Counted from the first letter of the stretch, positions 32,126 through 42,227 are shown. The stretch: DNA of 64,000 nucleotides from Bubalus kerabau (GCF_029407905.1 NC_073628.1:51171501-51235500); one strand, 5' to 3'. A program made the numbers and translations. The notes: generated by a model not told the origin, from the sequence alone.

Positions 32126-32387
32126 GTACAGGGGGTATTAGAAGATTAAAAATTCATATGCTTGAAGAGGAAATATCCAAGATTCCGATAGCTTATAGTT
32201 CTGGGACCCCTTCCTGCAAGCAAATCCTGGCACAATGTCACTATAAAACATGCCAGTCCTGAGATGCATTTTCTGAAATTACATGATGAATAGAAATTTA
32301 AAGTTGGCAAAAATGGCTTTCAAAAATTAAACCTCTGGAGAAGTTCTGACAATGTATCATATTTACACAAATCTGAACAAAACTCAC

Positions 32388-32444
32388 CTAAAGCATTAGA
32401 CATATCTTTGCAAAATCCAGACACTGTATTCCGAAGATAAAAGC
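32388..32444 (-). ncRNA. TAF1D: TAF1D host non-coding exon (57 nt)
   Basis: The minus-strand acceptor is cttctttttttag and the donor CTTTAG|GTGAGT, both strong. It separates the SNORA40 and SNORA18 introns. Confidence 0.6.
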
Positions 32445-32591
32445 CTAAAAAAAGAAGGCCATCTTTGTTTGTTTTATGTCAACATTAAAACTGAGTACTA
32501 GGATCAATATACCTGGTAATTTAGAAGCTTATTTAGCTTTACAGCCCTGGAAGCAATCTTTATGCTCATCAATACACATCCATTTTATGGA

Positions 32592-32719
32592 TCATGTTCC
32601 TTCTTATCTGTATCAAAACTCATACTGAACAATGAGTTGTGGGTTGCAAAAGAGGATTTACTTTCGCACTTGTCTGTAAGTCTTTGTCCACAAATTAAAC
32701 AAAAACAAACACAAGCGCT
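32592..32719 (-). ncRNA. SNORA40: SNORA40-type H/ACA snoRNA
   Basis: 128 nt, the length I remember for SNORA40. The 5' hairpin is closed by GCGCTTGT/ACAAGTGC (8 pairs with one G-U). The H box is AAAGTA. The 3' hairpin is closed by TCCT/AGGA plus CTT/AAG, with a perfect inner stem ACTCAT/ATGAGT and pocket strands TTGCAACCCACA and TTTGATACAGAT. ACA is at 32597-32595 and three nucleotides follow. It is the first snoRNA of the host tail. Confidence 0.83.
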
Positions 32720-32966
32720 ACTGTAAAATGCATTATATATAGTGGTGATGAAAATGATATTTGAAATACAGGTAATTAGGAAGGGAAAATTAAGTTATTA
32801 CAGTACTCAGCATTTCACACTAAACTTGTCTAAATAAAACAAAAACAGGAAACTGTAGATACCCTAAGGAGGGTAGGTGGAAAAAAAAAATCGTTTATGC
32901 AAACTTTTCAAGATTACAATCTGTTATTTGATTCAGTGTTAAAATGGTACCTTTAAGTTCTCTTAC

Positions 32967-33366
32967 CTAGAAATAAACCATCATAGGCAAAAACAGTAGG
33001 ACTTTTTATTATTTGTCAAGTCAATCTCTGCAGTAACAGCCTCAATTTTTTTCTACATGATTTTTCTTATAATTACTACTTCAGGAGTTTCACAAATCTG
33101 TTTAAGTACTCTTTATTTTCTTACAGGGTTGTTTTTTTCTAAGGTTGGCATATATATATATACACACTTATCTTCGCTTTTATTCTGTTTACCTTGTCTG
33201 GTATTTATAATCTTATCTCTCTTCAGGCCATTTTGTCCTCTATCCAGTGTTTAGATTTTGATGTTCTCTTTTTAAGCAAAGCAGTTTCTTCAGTATATTC
33301 TTCTTGATCCAAATATACATTCTTCTTCTTTGGAAATTCAGAACTTACTATGAAATAACTGTTCTC
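32967..33366 (-). CDS. TAF1D: TAF1D last coding exon with spliceable 3' extension
   Basis: Coding part 33366-33223 (47 codons and TGA), ENSYFIVSSEFPKKKNVYLD to HWIEDKMA. The acceptor is cttcttatgcag. Past the stop there are AATAAA signals at 33184-33179 and 33117-33112 for the short mRNA. A donor TCTAG|GTAAGA at 32967 leads into the snoRNA host tail. The donor is 256 nt after the stop, so the long form should be sensitive to nonsense-mediated decay (inference). Confidence 0.82.
33112..33184 (-). promoter_or_regulatory. TAF1D: TAF1D mRNA poly(A) signals (two AATAAA)
   Basis: AATAAA on the minus strand at 33184-33179 and 33117-33112, both between the stop codon and the alternative donor. Which one is used cannot be told from sequence. 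Confidence 0.6.
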
Positions 33367-36300
33367 CTGCATAAGAAGTATTGGTAAGACATATAACCAA
33401 TTTCACTGCACTAGTAATTACATACAACTAGGTTACTTAAAATAACTTGAAAATTGCATTTGGATTTTTTCTTTCTTATTTGATATCCTAGTAACAATAA
33501 AACACATTAAGACTTAGAATACTATTGACACTTATTGACATAGTACTGCTAATTGATGTTCTCAATTATCTATAAAATTCTCATTTTTATCCTCACATTT
33601 CTTGCACCAAGGGCTTTGAGGCTTTCTAAAATTAGACAGTAACACTACAGGATAAAAATCTCCATTTGTCAACTCCTGCCCTCCCCAAACAAAATGGAAT
33701 AAAAATGTCACTTACCACCAACTTAATATCACATTCATCATGTTCAAGGTTTGCTGCAATCTCCTCCTCTGCTCTGCAATATTAAAAACATTATCACTCA
33801 GATGACAATAAATTCATAGCATACTGTTATGACATACAACTGAACCCGCAATACCAGTTGATTATCACTATTAAATTTAAGTATGAATACTTATTAAGTA
33901 ACATTTAATCCTTAAAGAATTAATGAATTTCTCCTGAGAAATCTGTATGCAGGTCAAGAAGCAACAGTTAGAACTGGACATGGAACAAGACTGGTTCCAA
34001 ATTGGGAAAGGAGTGTGTTAAGGCTGTATACTGTCACCCTGCTTATTTAACTTATATGCAGAGTACATCATGAGAAATGCCAGGCTGGAAGAAGCATAAG
34101 CTAGAATCAAGATTGCCAGGAGAAATATCAATAACCTCAGATATGCAGATGACACCACCGTTATGGCAGAGAGTGAAGAAGAACTAAAGAGCCTCTTGAA
34201 AGTGAAAGAGAGTAGAAGAGTTGGCTTAAAACTCAACATTCAGAAAACTAAGATCATGGCATCTGGTCCCATCACTTCATGGCAAATAGATGAGGAAACA
34301 TGGAAACAGTGAGACTATTCTCTTGAGCTCCAAAATCACTGCAGATGGTAACTGCAGCCAGGAAATTAATAGATGCTTGCTCCTTGGAAGAAAAGCCATG
34401 ACCAACCTAGAGAGCATATTGAAAAGCAGAGACATTACTTTGTCGATAAAGGTCAGTCTAGTCAAAGCTATGGTTGTTCCTATAGTCATGTATGGATGTG
34501 AGTGTTGGACCATAAAGAAAGCTGCGCACTGAAGAAATGATGCTTTTGAACTGTTGTGTTGGAGAAGACTCTTAATTAAGGGTCCCTTAGACTGCAAGGA
34601 GATCCAACCAGTGAATCCTGAAAGAAATCAGTCCTAAATATTCCTTGGAAGGACCGATGCTCAAGCTGAAATTCCAATACTTTGGCCATCTGATGTAAAG
34701 AACCAACTCCTTGGACAAGACCCTGATGCTGAGAAAGATTAAAGGCAGGATAAGGGGACAACAGAGGATGAGATGGTTGGGTGGCATCACCAACTGGATG
34801 GACAGTTTGAACAAGCTCTGGGAGTTGGTGACGGACAGGGAAGCCTGGCATGCTGCAGTCCATGGAATCCCAAAGACTCAGCCATGACTGAGCGACTGAA
34901 CTGAACATTTAATATGAATTAAAAAAAAACTATTAAATCAAAATCTAAACAAACTGATAGTATAATGTGGAACAACATAAAAATTTAAAAGCACAACAAT
35001 GTTTAAAATTGTTCCAATGTCTGAACTTACGCTGACTCTTCAATAGGAGAGAGAGATCCATCATCATCCAAGTATCTGTATCTTCGACTATCAAGGTCTT
35101 CTTTTTCTAAATCTTCAGCAACATTCATCTGTTTCAAGGATTCCTTGAGGTAGTATTCATACTTCAGTTTTTCAAGGTAGTTAAAAAATCCTCTTGCCAC
35201 TGCTTGCTATATACCAGAACACCCTGTTGTCAGTCACAGACTTGGAAAAAAATTTTTTTCTGCCACAGCTTAGCAGATAGATGCTTATGTTCTATAATAA
35301 CAAGGAAGCTCTAACTCTGCCATATGGCGATCACCTCTATCAAACACTGCTTATAAAAAGAATTCACTGTTCTACCGAGCAAGTTACCGAAGTTGGTACA
35401 CCAAGAAAAACAAGCACAAATCTATATGGTTTGGATGCTTCTAAAGACTTATTTTTTAATGCAAATTGAAAGATCTTTTTTAGTCACTTTAAACATAAAA
35501 GGTTAATAATTACTAATCCTTTCCAATAAATCAGATTTTAGAACAAGTGACTACAAATTATGCTGCTGCTGCTAAGTCGCTTCAGTCATCCAACTCTGTG
35601 CAACCCCACAGACGACAGCCCACCAGGCTCCCCCGTCCCTGGGATTCTTCAGGCAAAAACACTGGAGTGGGTTGCCATTTCCTTCTCCAATGTATGAAAG
35701 TGAAAGGTGAAAGTGAAGTCGCTCAATCGTGTCTGACAAATTATGCAGTCACTTAAAATTCAAATATTTGAGTCTACTGCTATGAACTGGCTGATGTCAG
35801 GTGATTCTTTCAGAAATGAAATCTACTAAAGCCACTGAACATCAAAGTCAGGTGTGGGTTTGACTTAGGTTATAGTAAAACAACTAAGCATTAAATTTGA
35901 GTTTTAGGAATGATGTTTAAAACCTGTTTGGTAAGAGCAAGATATAAAAACGTCCTTGGAGCACTTTACATGCAGATATATCCACCCAATATACCAGTAA
36001 AGATTACATCCAGAAGCCCAAGTCAACTTTGTACTGAAGGATGGAGGTGGCATTTAAGTGGCAGTATAGTCAGGATAAAGAAGTATTATCAAAGTTACAA
36101 ATTGCATGCTCCAGGTGTTACCTAAATTCTAAAAGTGACCAACAACTTATTTCACACATTTAAGCTGTGTATGAGCATATATAATGACTCACCTCAAAGG
36201 TTAAAATTTTTCTCCAAGGTAATGGTTTTCTTCCATTTTCTGATTCTAAAAATGGGAAACCAGGTCTTTTGTCTTTAAATTGTTTCTCAGTAATTTGTGA

Positions 36301-37262
36301 GTATTTAGTGGTTCTCCTTCCTTTTGGTCTTCCCACTGATCTTCCCGTTGGCTTGTATTTCTTCTTTTTATGTTTACGTTTCTTATTTTTGAATCTTTCA
36401 AAAATAGCCTTTAAAGTCAGTGGTCTTGGCTCTATAGATGAGTCACTAGATGACTCTGTTGCTTGAGTACTTTTGGGTATGTGAACGAATTTTCTAATAG
36501 TGTTTCTTTGCCTCCGTTTAGGTGGGACAGGAACACACTGAGTTTTAAATAAGCTGCTACCAGAGGAAGAGTTGTCACTAGAAAACAGGGAAAGATTAAT
36601 CACACCCTCTCAAATTACTGAATATTTATTACCAATAATATACGTTTTTAAAATCAAAGCAGGAAAACATGCTTAGAATAATTTCTTAAAAGATGGGCTC
36701 AGTACTAACAAACTGCTAAAGTGGGCCATAATGCCACTGCCATGGTGATCTTCCTTTATGTAAGTTCCATAAAGGTATTCTGTCCACTGCTAGATCCTAA
36801 ACGAAATAGGACAAAGCCTCCTCTAAATAAAACAAGAGTATCTTAGTAGAGAGGTATCTGATGCGAATATACTATAAATGCTTATGTGATTTCCCAGTGA
36901 GATTAATGATTTAGACTAGATACGTTTCATCGTAATACATAAGCCAGCATCCTTGCTAATGTGAAATAATGAGAACAAGTTGATTTTAAAGCAAGACTAA
37001 TACCCATCTTCTTAGTTCAAAAACTTCAAAGGCCTGTCCAAACCAAGTTTTCCTTTTCTGTTCCAATTCTTGAAAATTACATTTACCACCACTCATTACT
37101 GACAATGATTTATGCCCTCCCAGTAATTAAAATACAGTAAATATTAGCATCCAGTCTCTTATCCAGGAAAAATCTTTTTTTTTTTTTTTAAAAAGGCACT
37201 TACCTTTGATTCTCAGTTTCCACAGCGGAATCACATGCCGTTGTATAGTTAAGAGAATCCAT
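33223..37262 (-). CDS. TAF1D: TAF1D, TATA-box binding protein associated factor, RNA Pol I subunit D
   Basis: A subunit of SL1/TIF-IB, the TBP complex that recruits RNA polymerase I to rDNA promoters in the nucleolus. Coding exons on the minus strand: 37262-37204, 36577-36193, 35206-35031, 33773-33716, 33366-33223. All splice sites are GT/AG and phases join, giving 822 nt and 273 aa (human 278 as I recall). The protein is Ser-rich near the N-terminus. A Lys/Arg-rich region with an AT-hook-like GRPKGRR follows (near residue 103), then the conserved FPFLESE and PWRKILTFEQAVARGFFNYL blocks and an acidic C-terminal part (YLDDDGSLSPIEES). The start ATG at 37262 has a good context (AAGAATGG). It lies about five residues into the human protein because the human ATG position is TTG here, judged from memory. 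The gene also hosts eight snoRNAs beyond its stop. Confidence 0.94.
33716..33773 (-). CDS. TAF1D: TAF1D coding exon
   Basis: 58 nt, phase 2 in and phase 0 out. It encodes AAEEEIAANLEHDECDIKLV. The acceptor is tttttaatattgcag and the donor GTG|GTAAGT. Confidence 0.9.
33940..34905 (+). mobile_element. BovB LINE, 5'-truncated, plus
   Basis: It starts within the reverse transcriptase (atgcaggtcaagaagcaaca, 33949) and passes the active-site YADD region near 34144, in LRYADDTTVMAESEEELKSL. It then runs through ITADGNCSQEINRCLLLGRK to the 3' terminus tgagcgactgaactgaac. Several frameshifts are present. It lies antisense in a TAF1D intron. Confidence 0.92.
35031..35206 (-). CDS. TAF1D: TAF1D coding exon
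   Basis: 176 nt, phase 0 in and phase 2 out. It encodes QAVARGFFNYLEKLKYEYYL, KESLKQMNVAEDLEKEDLDS and RRYRYLDDDGSLSPIEES. The acceptor is ctggtatatag and the donor AGC|GTAAGT. Confidence 0.94.
35563..35735 (-). repeat. BOV-A2 SINE, partial, with 10-bp target duplication, minus
   Basis: It starts at a (GCT)n tract and includes a full monomer plus the linker atgaaagtgaaaggtgaaag. The direct repeat ACAAATTATG flanks it at 35553-35562 and 35736-35745. Confidence 0.9.
35746..36192 (-). other. TAF1D intron stretch, nothing recognised
   Basis: About 450 bp with no exon or repeat that I recognise, ending at the donor of exon 36193-36577. Confidence 0.5.
36193..36577 (-). CDS. TAF1D: TAF1D coding exon with basic AT-hook-like region
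   Basis: 385 nt, phase 2 in and phase 0 out. It encodes SDNSSSGSSLFKTQCVP, then IRKFVHIPKSTQATESSSDS, LTLKAIFERFKNKKRKHKKK, GRSVGRPKGRRTTKYSQI and GFPFLESENGRKPLPWRKIL. The acceptor is ccctgttttctag and the donor GAG|GTGAGT. Confidence 0.95.
36578..37203 (-). other. TAF1D intron, nothing recognised
   Basis: 626-bp intron containing a 13-bp T run at about 37177-37189. I see no snoRNA fold or repeat in it. Confidence 0.5.
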
Positions 37263-37309
37263 TCTTGATCCAAGTCCCTCTCAAATTATCTTTTGCTTTG
37301 AACAGATTT
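37204..37309 (-). CDS. TAF1D: TAF1D first coding exon with 5' UTR part
   Basis: The coding part 37262-37204 (59 nt) encodes MDSLNYTTACDSAVETENQ and ends in phase 2 at donor AAAG|GTAAGT. The 5' UTR part reaches a likely acceptor tttatatggtcag ending at 37310. The ATG has A at -3 and G at +4. Confidence 0.82.
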
Positions 37310-37865
37310 CTGACCATATAAAATATGGTAAATTTTAGTGTAGTGGTGTAGTTTCCCTGAACAAATTAATGCCAACAGTTAGTAATCAGAGTAATGCAAA
37401 TTTTGATGTAACTGTGAGTTATGTAAATATGTAAATTAAGGCCATATCACTTACAAAGCCTTTAATATTTTCTGGTAGTAACTAAATTCAGATCAATTCT
37501 AAAATCTAGAGATTTGATTCACGGGTTCTGTTTCAGTTTTGCCTCCTTCATCTGTCCAATGGAGTAAGATTCTGGAAGAGTAGGTAATTTCCAACAGTAT
37601 CAAGGAACTTTCCCAACAGGAAAAAATGTAATTTTAACCCTTAGCCATAGTAATGTACAATGAAGAGTATCAGTGTTCAACAGCAGAAGTTAACTACTAT
37701 GTGTGGCCCAGTATAGCAGGGAAAAAAATCCAAACTCCTGGTCTGGGATTTACTATTGGGGTATTAAAAATTCTAAACTCTCCAAGTTCTCAATAAAAGG
37801 CTTGCAGACAATGCCCTTTGTCTTTTTTTCACTTCCTTGGATACAGTATTTTGGGCAAAATTTTT

Positions 37866-38022
37866 ATTTCTTTTAATTTAAATTTATTTTAATTGGAGGC
37901 TAATTACTTTACAATATTGTATTGGTTTTGCCATACATCAACATGAATCCGCCACAGGTGTACACGTGTTCCCCATCCTGAACCCCCCCTACCACCTCAT
38001 ACCATCCCTCTGGGTCTTCTCA
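37866..38022 (-). repeat. L1 3' UTR fragment, minus
   Basis: It contains attggaggctaattacttta and the ccatacatcaacatgaatcc signature also seen at 8350-8420, in the same orientation. It lies in TAF1D intron 1. Confidence 0.85.
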
Positions 38023-38151
38023 ACCTCCTTTATAGAGGATGCCATCATTCTCCCTCTGTTCTTAGTTTTTAGCATTTTAAGAGCGATATATTTCAAATAC
38101 AGGAAAACAATAGGCCACAGAGATCTCCAGCTTTGCAAAATCTAAGTCATG

Positions 38152-38328
38152 AAGTGAAGTGAAGTCGTTCAGTCGTGTCCGACTCTGCCACCCCATGGAC
38201 TGCAGCCTCCCAGGCTCCTCCGTCCATGGGATTTTCCAGGCAAGAGTACTGGAGTGGGTTGCCATTTCCTTCTCCAGGAGATCTTCCCAACCCAGGGATT
38301 GAACCCGGGTCTCCGGCTTTATAGGCAG
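38152..38328 (-). repeat. Bov-tA SINE, minus
   Basis: Body gaagtcgttcagtcgtgtcc, then cccagggattgaacccgggt. The tRNA head is partly missing. Confidence 0.85.
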
Positions 38329-38721
38329 ATGCTTAAGTGGATCCAATGGCAGCGATGGTATATCTGAGCGTATTATCAAAATTAAAGTTAACACAATCTT
38401 TTCCGAAATCTGGAAAGCAATCCTGTGGAAGTGCTGCTTTCTAGTCGGGGACTCTGCTGACCGAACCACACGGCCGCGAACAACTTCCCCTCAGCGCCTT
38501 GCGCGGGCCTGGGGCAAGCGTCCTCAGGAGGCGCCCACCTCGGGCGAGAATGCGTCAGCAACGGCTACCTCGCAGTCAACCGCCATTTAGAAAATAAGCA
38601 TTGTTATATGCTCCATTTTAACATCCACTTCACGGGCCATGCTCGGGCCACGGTAGCAGCGCAACCCTAGGCCTGCAGTCCACAACCACCGCGGGCCCTC
38701 CGCCATCAGGGCCCAACTCAC

Positions 38722-38950
38722 GTGGCTGGACCTCACCCCTCCCCGCCCCGCGGGGCCCGGAAAAGCCACAAGAGCGACCCCTCCGCCGCCCGCGAGGCCC
38801 AGACGCCAGTGTCCTCTTTTCGACCCCTCCAGAGACGGATGGTGCATACCAACCTGCGCTGGCTCGTGGCACGGGCCTCTGCTGCGGACAGCAACCTACC
38901 GACCATTAGCACTCCGAAAGATACACTGCAGCCAACCTCCGCCGCCGCGC
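38722..38950 (-). ncRNA. TAF1D: TAF1D exon 1 (5' UTR), start estimated
   Basis: The non-coding first exon ends at donor CCAC|GTGAGT (38722). Its start is a guess inside the CpG island. Confidence 0.45.
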
Positions 38951-39059
38951 GGGAGGAAAGGCTGGGCGCGCCGCGCGCCCAAGCTAATAGTGGGGCGGAA
39001 GTCTCGCGATAACAACTGGACTCCGGGATGAACGGGAGAGCTGGGAGGTGGCGCGACGC

Positions 39060-39149
39060 GGGCGCCATGTTTATCCCCGCGATAGGAGGGCCGATTCCAG
39101 TGGGCGGAGCCTTGGAGGCCCTAACCCTGGAGAGGCGGAGTTGAATGAG
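39060..39149 (+). ncRNA. C11orf54: C11orf54 exon 1 (5' UTR), start estimated
   Basis: It ends at donor GAATGAG|GTAAGA. It probably begins near the YY1-like motif and GC box. The next coding exon is 7.8 kb away, so other untranslated exons may exist. Confidence 0.5.
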
Positions 39150-39640
39150 GTAAGAGCAGGCGTCTGGTGTAGGCTTCTCTAACGGACTAGGTAGGTGGAA
39201 TAGCCTAGGACGTTTAGGCCAACGTTTCGGGAATAAATTGTGGGGTCAGGCGGGTGGAATGCACGTGAACTGCAAGGAAACAGGCACTCCGCTTGACTTG
39301 CTCCCAGTGGCCTCACCTCTACTGAGGTTTCCTATAACTGTCCAGAGTCACTGCGGGTCTTGTGGGGGATGTGCGAGTGTGTGTCTCTGGCCAGGTGTGT
39401 TTTGTCGTGTTGTGTCCGCTTTTGCCTTCAGAAATCGCTTCTCCGTTAAATTGTGAGAGGATCGTACCTTGACCGTGACTCAAAATGTGTAACCTTTGTA
39501 CTGGAAGCCTCTGTTACGCAAGCACTCCCAACTCCCCGCTCCACCTTCGAACTTGTGTTGTTACCTACAGGAGTTGCTTAACAGATCACAGGAGACATCC
39601 GCGGTGGATTTTTGTTGTTCGTTTTCTCAGTTCCCTAAAT

Positions 39641-40262
39641 GGTTCAGTTCAGTCGCTCAATCGTGTCCGACTCTTTGTGACCCCATGAACCGCAGCAGGC
39701 CAGGCCTCCCTGTCCATCACCAACTCCCGGAGTTCACCCAAACCTATGTCCATCGAGTCGGTGATGCCATCCGACCATCTCATCCTCTGTCGTCCCCTTC
39801 TCCTCCTGCCTTCAATCTTTCCCAGCATCAGGGTCTTTTCAAATGAGTCAGCTCTTCGCATCAGGTGGCCAAAGTATGGGAGTTTCAGCTTCAGCATCAG
39901 TCCTTCCAATGAACACCCAGGACTGATCTCCTTTAGGATGGGCTGGTTGGATCTCCTTGCAGTCCAGGGACTCTCAAGGGTCTTCTCCAACACCACAGTT
40001 CAAAAGCATCAATTCTTCAGCACTCAGCTTTCTTTATAGTCCAACTCTCACATCCGTACATGACCACTGGAAAAACCATAGCCTTGACTAGACGGACCTT
40101 TGTTGGCAAAGTAATGTCTCTGCTTTTTAATATGCTCTCTAGGTTGGTCATAACTTTCCTTCCAAGGAGTAAGCGTCTTTTAATTTCATGGCTGCAATCA
40201 CCATCTGCAGTGATTTTGGAGCCCAGAAAAATAAAGTCAGCCACTGTTTCTACTGTTTCCTG
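39641..40262 (-). mobile_element. BovB LINE 3' end, minus
   Basis: On the minus strand: FIFLGSKITADGDCSHEIKR (near 40,230), LLLGRKVMTNLESILKSRDI, then LEGLMLKLKLPYFGHLMRRA and GRRRRGRQRMRWSDGITDSM, and the terminal tcgctcagtcg-type end at 39,641. Two open frames remain, so it is a fairly young copy. Confidence 0.92.
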
Positions 40263-40396
40263 AATGGTTACTGTGTTAAAAAGCTAAAAGTTTAAACTAG
40301 TTTAGTTTTGATGTTTTTTGTTTTTCCCAAAGTACTTACAAAAAGGAATGAGCTAAAAAAAAAAATTAAAAAAAAAAAAAGGAATGATTTGGCTTG

Positions 40397-40535
40397 ATCT
40401 CTAGTCCAACTCTTTGCGAACCCACGGACTGTGTAGCACCAGGCTCCTCTGTCCATGGGATTTTCCAGGCAAGAAAACTGGAGTGGGTTGCCATTTCCTC
40501 CTCCAGGGTATCTTCCTGACCCAGGAATCAAATCC
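40397..40535 (-). repeat. Bov-tA SINE fragment, minus
   Basis: It contains tagtccaactctttgcgaac and gtgggttgccatttcctcct. It is truncated at both ends. Confidence 0.75.
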
Positions 40536-40539
40536 TCAG

Positions 40540-41200
40540 CTTCTTGTATCATATAATAAAACCAGGAAAGCAGTTTAGTCTTATTTTGTGGATAGTGTCA
40601 TGTTGGGATTGAATAGATCTGAAAGGTAATCTAGCCTCTTTACTCAATTTTGCTCTAAATGTTGAACAATTCCAGGCACAGATAGTCAAGTCTTGTAGGG
40701 TTTGTGAAGCACAGTAAGTTCCAGAACGGGGATTGCATGCCTTATCCCCTGCCATATTTCCAGAGTCCACTTGCCTCTGTAATTTGTGAAGCTCAGTACA
40801 AAATGAAAATGCAGTGTCCCTTGTTCAAAATGCAATGGGAAAGTGCCATTAAAGCTACTAAGATATAAGTTGTCTCATTTCTTCTGTAGTATCTCTTTCA
40901 ACTTGTCATGATGTTTTAACTAATATCATTAATTTGCTATTATTATCAAGGGCATTATTAATCATGCTATTTTATTGATTATTAATCACTATATTATTAA
41001 TAATAGCATTAATTTGCTCTTTATTGTCAAGAGAAATTAAAAGGTTAATTCATTAGCACGAGATTTACCACTCTATATTGTGTAATACCAGTTTTAAATA
41101 CAAACATAAGATTTAGCTTATATGCAGAATCACTGAAATTAGGCTTATGTATTTTGTTCTCACTCTAACACTGAACAAAACTAACACCCCTGTTTTTATT
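40540..41200 (+). other. C11orf54 intron 1 stretch, unassigned
   Basis: There may be an old DNA-transposon or LTR fragment at about 40,660-40,900, which I cannot name. An AT-rich tract with repeated attaat words follows at 40,920-41,030. Confidence 0.4.
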
Positions 41201-41316
41201 TCACTTCTTGATTTACTTCTTGATGCGTGCTCATTCTACCGACTCCATGAAATCCAGGGAATTTGATTCTCAGTGAACTCTCTTGGATTGTGGGTCCAAC
41301 AGCATTTTACATTCAC

Positions 41317-41468
41317 AGGACTTAAATGATTTATGTGAATGGGAAGCAAGAATTTGTTGCCAAAATCTTGCTTCTCTGTGCACTGATGCCAAAGGACTTA
41401 AATGATTTATGTGAATGGGAAGCAAGAATTTGTTGCCAAAATCTTGACTCTCTGTGCATTGATGCCAA
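41317..41468 (+). repeat. 76-bp perfect-length tandem duplication
   Basis: Two head-to-tail copies, 41317-41392 and 41393-41468, each beginning AGGACTTAAATGATTTATGT and ending GATGCCAA. They differ at only three positions near the end, so the duplication is recent. Confidence 0.93.
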
Positions 41469-41605
41469 CCAGAAACACGGAGACAGTTATGGTGAAGGAA
41501 ATAGAGGCTTGCTTTCTTTGGCAGGCATAAAGGGAACACAGTAGGCTAGTACCTCAAGACCTGTGATCCTCTCCCTGGGTATTAGGGAGAGGTTATGCAA
41601 GATCC

Positions 41606-41730
41606 CCTGGAGAAGGGAATGGCAACCCACTCCAGTATTCTTGCCTAGAGAATTCCATGGACAGAGGAGCTGAGTGGGCTACAGTCATGGGGTTGCAGTG
41701 AGTCTGATTGAGCGACTAACACACAATGTA
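41606..41730 (+). repeat. BOV-A2 SINE monomer, plus
   Basis: ggagaagggaatggcaaccc at the start, gattgagcgactaacacaca at the end. Confidence 0.83.
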
Positions 41731-42016
41731 GTCAGGTCAGGAGTATGTGACTTGTTATGTCCTGGCAATAGCAGTCTTGCATCTTCTTCTGCAAAGTTTC
41801 AAAAAGGGTGGGGTTTCCTGACAAGATTAGGGTGTATGCAACTAAGACCCAACTCATCCAAATAAATATTTTAGAAAAAAATAAAAATAAAATGACATTT
41901 GCTTTCCATTTTAGAATAAATCTTTTAATTCTGTATGGTAGCCATTTATTTTAATTATTATCAGCAAGTAAACTGCTCCTGGATACAGAGAGTTAAAGTT
42001 TTGGCTATCATCTGAG

Positions 42017-42042
42017 ATATATATATATATATATATATATAT
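42017..42042 (+). repeat. (AT)n microsatellite
   Basis: 13 uninterrupted AT units. Confidence 0.9.
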
Positions 42043-42227
42043 TCATAATTTAATAATGCTATATTTGCTAAATAAAGTTAAATTAAAATTAAAATATTTA
42101 AATGTCACTATATCTTGTTTCCAAGTATGTATAAGTGTGTTAATGTGTATGTATAAATATTCTATATTCTAAAAGGAAACAATGTTAAAAAATAAATGAT
42201 GGGCAAGAAAAAAAATTTTTTTTTGCA

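Larger units (their letters stand above)
38722..39149. promoter_or_regulatory. Bidirectional CpG-island promoter of TAF1D and C11orf54
   Basis: A GC-rich, CpG-dense block (from about 38,470 to 39,150) between two divergent genes. The minus-strand donor CCAC|GTGAGT at 38722 fits the end of TAF1D exon 1. The plus-strand donor ATGAG|GTAAGA at 39149 fits the end of C11orf54 exon 1. Between them are an ETS-like GCGGAAGT (38995-39002) overlapping TCTCGCGA (39002-39009), a YY1-like GCCATGTT (39064-39071) and a GC box GGGCGG (39102-39107). A near-palindrome GGGCGCGCCGCGCGCCC lies at 38964-38980. No TATA box is seen. Transcription start sites are not determined. Confidence 0.78.
41200..41880 (+). repeat. 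Putative solo LTR fragment with internal duplication and nested SINE
   Basis: The segment ggcttgctttctttggcagg ... cctcaagacctgtgatcctc resembles the sequence at 49,400-49,480 in this window, which suggests an endogenous LTR family. It includes the 76-bp tandem duplication at 41317-41468 and a SINE at 41606-41730. Family name not determined. Confidence 0.45.

Noticed and set aside
32640..32695. Hairpin closed by TTGTGG/CCACAA as the SNORA40 core
   Set aside because: It has no H or ACA box at the proper distance. The alternative fold at 32592-32719 has both boxes and two proper hairpins.
33560..33660. Hairpin closed by TTTTTATCC/GGATAAAAA in a TAF1D intron as a snoRNA
   Set aside because: A single hairpin without a second stem, hinge or ACA. 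All eight expected snoRNAs were placed elsewhere.
36269..36466. Plus-strand 65-codon frame opposite a TAF1D exon
   Set aside because: Antisense shadow of the lysine-rich TAF1D exon.
38630..39068. Overlapping GC-rich open frames on both strands in the CpG island
   Set aside because: High GC content removes stop codons by chance. There is no conserved protein, and splice sites and promoter motifs explain the region.
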